Positions 60,599 to 64,000 of a DNA stretch of 64,000 nt are shown one piece after another (position 1 is the stretch's first letter; each line of letters begins with the position of its first letter). The stretch lies in the NCBI RefSeq assembly GCF_000420485.1, contig NZ_ATVA01000002.1:39775-103774 (forward strand), given 5' to 3'. Below the pieces are notes generated by a model that did no database searches, was not told the DNA's origin, and saw only the letters and a list, made by a program, of their open reading frames with translations. The DNA comes from Paucidesulfovibrio longus DSM 6739 (GTDB lineage Bacteria > Desulfobacterota > Desulfovibrionia > Desulfovibrionales > Desulfovibrionaceae). The translations under genes and the position numbers were made by a program.

Positions 60599-63500
60599 TC
60601 AGGAAGGACGGTCCGAAGACGGACGCGCCTTGCTCAATGCGTCATGAAGTTCCCGCATGTCCACCGGTTTCGCCAGGTACCCGTTCATGCCGGCCGACAG
60701 GAATTTCTCCTTGTCGCCGGGCATGGCATGCGCTGTGAGAGCGATGATCGGGGTGCCGGCCGTGTCCGCGCCGGCCTCCCCCGCCCGGATGCGCCTGGTG
60801 GCCTCTACGCCGTCCATGACGGGCATCTGGATGTCCATGAGGATAAGATCGACTTTGTTGCTGGTCAGAAGATCCAGGGCTTCTCGCCCATCCACGGCAA
60901 AGAGCAGGGAATGGCCCTGTTTCTTCAGCATCCCTTCGAGCACTCGCGCGTTGAGGGATTCGTCCTCTGCGACAAGGATGCGCAGAGGCGCAGCCGCGAA
61001 GTGCGGATCGGCTTCCCGGCAGCGCCGTACCAGCGAAGCGTTTTTCTCTTTTGGAATTCCGACGGAGATGTCGAAAGACACTCTGGTTCCCTGCCCCGGA
61101 GTGCTTTCGAGCCGGACGCTTCCGTCCATGAGGTTGATGAGCCGCTTGACGATGGACAGTCCCAGTCCCGTCCCCTTGAATTTTTGCTTGTTGAAGCCTG
61201 CGGCCTGGGTGAACGGAGTGAACAGCGAGTCAAGCTGGTCAGGCTCGATTCCGATGCCCGTATCCGAGACGGTAACTCCGAGGCGCAGGCGGTCCGGCGC
61301 GATTCGCTCCAAAACGCGGACATTCGTGCATACGCTTCCATGTTCGGTGAATTTGACGGCGTTGCCGACCAGATTGAAGAGCACCTGTCGAATGCGGGCA
61401 ACGTCGCCGAAAATCGTCTTCGGGGTTTCCGGAGCGATTCCATAGGAGACGTCCAGTCCCTTTTGGGCGCTCTGCAGGGCAAAGGTGTCGATGACGGATT
61501 TGAACAGGGAATCAATCTCGAAGAGTTCTTCTTCTATCGTGATCTTGCCTGCCTCGATCTTGGAAAAATCCAGGATGTCGTTGATGATGGTCAGCAGGTT
61601 TCGCGAGGAGCGAAGCGCCAGGTCGGCGTATTGCGCCGCTTCGGCTTCCAGGCCGCAGCCTTCGAGCAGTTGAAGCATGCCCATGACCCCGTTGAGAGGG
61701 GTGCGAATCTCGTGGCTCATGTTGGCGAGGAATTCGGACTTGGCGCGGTTGGCCGCTTCGGCAGCCGCCTGGGCCGTGACGAGTTTCTTTTCCAGCCTGC
61801 TGCGGGAGACCATTTCGCCGATGAGGCGGGCGGCGCGTTTCAGGTTCGCCTTGGTCTGATCGACGATGAACGCCGGGCGCGCTTCGTATTGGGACGCCTG
61901 GCGGCGAAGCTCCGCGACATCGACCTGGAAATCAGCGGCAAGCCGCTCCAGGGTCTCGTCGTCGGTGGGCGGGTTGCCGTAACCGATGTTGATGGCGCCG
62001 ACGACTTCTTCCCCGGCGAAGATCGGCACTCCGTAGAGATGCAATCCGCCGACGCAGGAAATGTCCGTGGCCTGCCCGGTTTCCATGGCCGCTTTGGCCG
62101 AGTTGCTCCAGCAGTCATCATGGCACAGCCATTTGCCGCAATCCAACGCGCGCCGATTGTCCACGTCGCCGCATAGTTTGCGGGAGGCCGCATCCATGAA
62201 CTGACACCAGCCCGAAGTGAACATCCCGAAGGCATAGTCGCCGTTCCTCTCGTATACGGCCACGGAGGTTTCCAAAAGCTCGATCGACTGGCTGGCGATG
62301 TCGTGCAGGGTTTCCTGCCCCACGCTCTCCATGATCACTCCGCAGGTGTTCAACTCGGTCACGTCGCCGTAAGGGGGAACGTACGCCGGGGCGATTTCCT
62401 GCTTGGGCTTCCTGGTCAACAGCCACTCGATGCGCTTGAGGGCTTTCTCCGCCTTCTGGCGCTCGGTGATGTCCAGAATCACCCCGGTGACCCGCAGGGG
62501 ATTTCCGCTCTCATCGCGTTCGACCTTGGCTTTCGAAACAATCGTTTTCCTGGGCGAGCCGTCGGCAGGAAAGATGTCGAACTCAAGGTCATAGGGTTTG
62601 TCTTCGTTGATCAGATCCATGAGAGCCTGATTGACCCGTTTCTTTTCAGGAATGCAGGCTTCGATTTCCTCAATGGACAGCAGGTTGGAAGGGGGAGGCG
62701 TCATCCCGTAGATGCGAAAGCCCTGCTCCGAGCCCCAGATTTCGTTCGTGCGCATGTCGAACTCCCAGCAGCCGACCTTGGCCAAATGCTGGGCTTCTTG
62801 AAGGCGGGCTTCGCTTTTCCGGAGCTCCTCTTCAGTGCGCTTGCGGTCGGTGATGTCGGTGGTGACGACGCACACGCCCGAACCGTTGCCCTCGGCGTCC
62901 AGCAAGGGAGTCCGGATTCCGAGGTAATAGCGTTCCTGGCCCCCAACAGGCACCATGTCTTCCGTGATGAGGGGACGCTTTGTTTCAAGGATGCTCAGAT
63001 CCTCGCTGCGGAAACGCTCGGCCAAGGCCTTTGGCAGGATGTCGAAGTCTGTCTTGCCTAAAAGGCTGTCGGTCTCGACGCCGATGAATCGGGCGAATGC
63101 CTTGTTGACAAAAACAAAGCGGCCCTGGAGGTCTTTGACCATGATGAAGGAATTGCTCGAATCCAAGACCGCCTGTTTGATCGCATCGCGCTCTCGCAAG
63201 GCGTCTTCGGACTTGATGCGCTGCGTCGCGTCGTGGACGATGGACAAGAGAAGCTTCCTTCCCTGATGGACCAGCGGTGAAATCAGCACTTCCACCCAGC
63301 GTTGCTCGCCGCGCGCTGTCCTGTGCGGGAAAACGAAGAAGTTTTCCCGCAGTTCCAGAGCGTTTCGGTGTTTCTGGGCGAGCTCGTCCTTCGGGAGCAT
63401 GTTGATTTTTTCGATATGCAGGGTGGGAAAAACATCGCGGGCATAACCGTAAAATGTGGCGGCAGCATGGTTGGCGTCCACGATCATGCCCGATTCGGCT

Positions 63501-63667
63501 TCAATGAGGAGCATGGCCGCCGTGTGCCGCTCGAAAACAGAGAAGAAAAGGTCTTGCGATTCTTCGAATCGCGGCGGGCCTTGTTCAGGGGCGACAGCCT
63601 CGGCTGTCGTCGCCGCGAGCTTTTGACGCGCCTCCTTCAGCTCCTCAATGCGTTGCCCCTTGGTCAT
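60599..63667 (-). CDS. Hybrid sensor histidine kinase with three PAS domains and a PocR-like domain
   Basis: 1022 residues from an ATG at 63667 with AAGGA upstream; another ATG is at 63682. Order: three PAS domains (about 35-150, 165-285, 300-415), a Cys-rich PocR/GAF-like sensor (about 440-600, with [31 protein letters not shown] and [12 protein letters not shown]), a HisKA domain with His652 ([13 protein letters not shown]), HATPase boxes ([15 protein letters not shown]) and a C-terminal receiver with Asp945 ([13 protein letters not shown]). No membrane helix is visible, so it is a cytosolic sensor. The region before the start is taken up by an insertion sequence. Confidence 0.92.
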   Translation of the reverse strand: MTKGQRIEELKEARQKLAATTAEAVAPEQGPPRFEESQDLFFSVFERHTAAMLLIEAESGMIVDANHAAATFYGYARDVFPTLHIEKINMLPKDELAQKHRNALELRENFFVFPHRTARGEQRWVEVLISPLVHQGRKLLLSIVHDATQRIKSEDALRERDAIKQAVLDSSNSFIMVKDLQGRFVFVNKAFARFIGVETDSLLGKTDFDILPKALAERFRSEDLSILETKRPLITEDMVPVGGQERYYLGIRTPLLDAEGNGSGVCVVTTDITDRKRTEEELRKSEARLQEAQHLAKVGCWEFDMRTNEIWGSEQGFRIYGMTPPPSNLLSIEEIEACIPEKKRVNQALMDLINEDKPYDLEFDIFPADGSPRKTIVSKAKVERDESGNPLRVTGVILDITERQKAEKALKRIEWLLTRKPKQEIAPAYVPPYGDVTELNTCGVIMESVGQETLHDIASQSIELLETSVAVYERNGDYAFGMFTSGWCQFMDAASRKLCGDVDNRRALDCGKWLCHDDCWSNSAKAAMETGQATDISCVGGLHLYGVPIFAGEEVVGAINIGYGNPPTDDETLERLAADFQVDVAELRRQASQYEARPAFIVDQTKANLKRAARLIGEMVSRSRLEKKLVTAQAAAEAANRAKSEFLANMSHEIRTPLNGVMGMLQLLEGCGLEAEAAQYADLALRSSRNLLTIINDILDFSKIEAGKITIEEELFEIDSLFKSVIDTFALQSAQKGLDVSYGIAPETPKTIFGDVARIRQVLFNLVGNAVKFTEHGSVCTNVRVLERIAPDRLRLGVTVSDTGIGIEPDQLDSLFTPFTQAAGFNKQKFKGTGLGLSIVKRLINLMDGSVRLESTPGQGTRVSFDISVGIPKEKNASLVRRCREADPHFAAAPLRILVAEDESLNARVLEGMLKKQGHSLLFAVDGREALDLLTSNKVDLILMDIQMPVMDGVEATRRIRAGEAGADTAGTPIIALTAHAMPGDKEKFLSAGMNGYLAKPVDMRELHDALSKARPSSDRPS

Positions 63668-63682
63668 TCGGGTATCCTTCAT

Positions 63683-64000
63683 GAGAAGTGGGTTCAGGAA
63701 ACTGGACCAGTAGCTAAGGTGGACGTAAGAAGCCTGAAGGAGGCTTTTGATGTCCAAGCAGAGAAGAAAGTTCACCGCCGAATTCAAGACCCGAGTCGCC
63801 CTGGATGCCTTGTCCGGGGAACACACCCTGTCCGAACTCGCCAGCAAGTACGGCGTGCACCCCAATCAGGTTTCCCAGTGGAAGCAGCAGGCCAAGGAGC
63901 AGATCGCGGCTGGCTTTGCGGGCAAGGCCCAGAAAACCCAACAAAGCGATGAGGCGCGGATCAAGGAACTGCACGCCAAGATCGGCCAGCTTACGGTGGA
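63683..64000 (+). mobile_element. IS3-family insertion sequence, left part (runs off window)
   Basis: The first transposase gene begins at 63750 with a strong ribosome site (GAAGGAGG). The left terminal repeat was not located with certainty; it should lie between the kinase start region (about 63683) and 63735. Only the first 250-320 bp are present, so the right end, second reading frame and target duplication cannot be seen. Confidence 0.6.
63750..64000 (+). CDS. IS3-family transposase OrfA, N-terminal part (3' end outside window)
   Basis: The first 83 residues are seen, starting MSKQRRKFTAEFKTRVALDA. The helix-turn-helix DNA-binding domain is complete: LSELASKYGVHPNQVSQWKQ followed by the charged linker and KELHAKIGQLTV, the leucine-zipper beginning typical of OrfA in IS3-type elements. 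The catalytic DDE part is normally made by a frameshift to a second frame, which would lie outside the window. No stop or frameshift is present in the visible part, so the element may be active. Confidence 0.85.
   Translation, partial: MSKQRRKFTAEFKTRVALDALSGEHTLSELASKYGVHPNQVSQWKQQAKEQIAAGFAGKAQKTQQSDEARIKELHAKIGQLTV

Noticed and set aside
1..64000. CRISPR arrays, tRNA and rRNA genes
   Set aside because: No regularly spaced repeats, cloverleaf-like sequences or rRNA-like stretches were recognised on reading either strand.

Overview
The window is a high-GC, gene-dense bacterial chromosome segment. The gene content points to a free-living, motile, anaerobic or microaerophilic deltaproteobacterium of the Desulfovibrio type. 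The evidence is a bacteriohemerythrin beside a motor operon, a kinase with a c-type haem sensor, TauE/SafE and YeiH anion exporters, a YchJ/SEC-C protein and many PAS/histidine-kinase genes. This is inferred from gene families only; no rRNA or other taxonomic marker is present, and the genus is not claimed. No tRNA, rRNA or CRISPR array was recognised.

Layout. 1-2.1 kb: the 3' end of a TauE/SafE exporter, a three-helix membrane protein and a PH-domain membrane protein. 2.2-9.9 kb: a compact six-gene unit with overlapping or closely spaced genes, namely a PhnD-like lipoprotein, a histidine kinase, a CheY-like regulator, an ATP-grasp/phosphohistidine protein, a dual-specificity phosphatase fused to a YkgJ-type Cys cluster, and a CysH-like protein with Fe-S cysteines. 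10-12.1 kb: two divergent unknown envelope proteins. 12.2-18.2 kb: xseA, an M23 peptidase, xseB, ispA, dxs and a lipoprotein. 18.3-21 kb: ychJ-like, arfB, a small cytosolic protein and a TIM-barrel isomerase. 21-27.8 kb (minus strand): an unknown gene, ispG, proS and a DEDD exonuclease, then an alpha/beta hydrolase and mlaA. 27.9-31.5 kb: lgt, a glutaminyl cyclase and a PAS-GGDEF protein. 31.6-36.7 kb: an RND efflux operon under a TetR regulator. 37-40 kb: ispH, a binding-protein-like secreted protein and a nucleosidase. Four isoprenoid genes (dxs, ispA, ispG, ispH) therefore lie within 25 kb.

40-44.7 kb is a motility block: STAS protein, FapA-like protein, motA, two motB genes, bacteriohemerythrin and a DUF6653-like protein. 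44.8-51.6 kb holds a small membrane protein, glnS, a second M23 peptidase, a five-EF-hand protein, a YaiI-type protein and an NSS-family transporter. 51.8-57.9 kb looks like one regulatory circuit: a haem-c sensor kinase and an NtrC-type activator are transcribed away from a YeiH-family exporter, a 56-residue membrane protein and a 91-residue protein. A good sigma-54 promoter and an upstream dyad lie between them. 58-60.5 kb: a class-I glutamine amidotransferase whose start overlaps the end of an amidoligase gene, then a small unknown gene. 60.6-64 kb: a hybrid sensor kinase, with the first gene of an IS3-family element starting about 80 bp upstream of its start codon on the other strand and running off the window.

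The parts most worth following are the ATP-grasp/phosphatase/two-component unit at 2.2-9.9 kb, the haem/sigma-54/YeiH circuit and the amidoligase pair.
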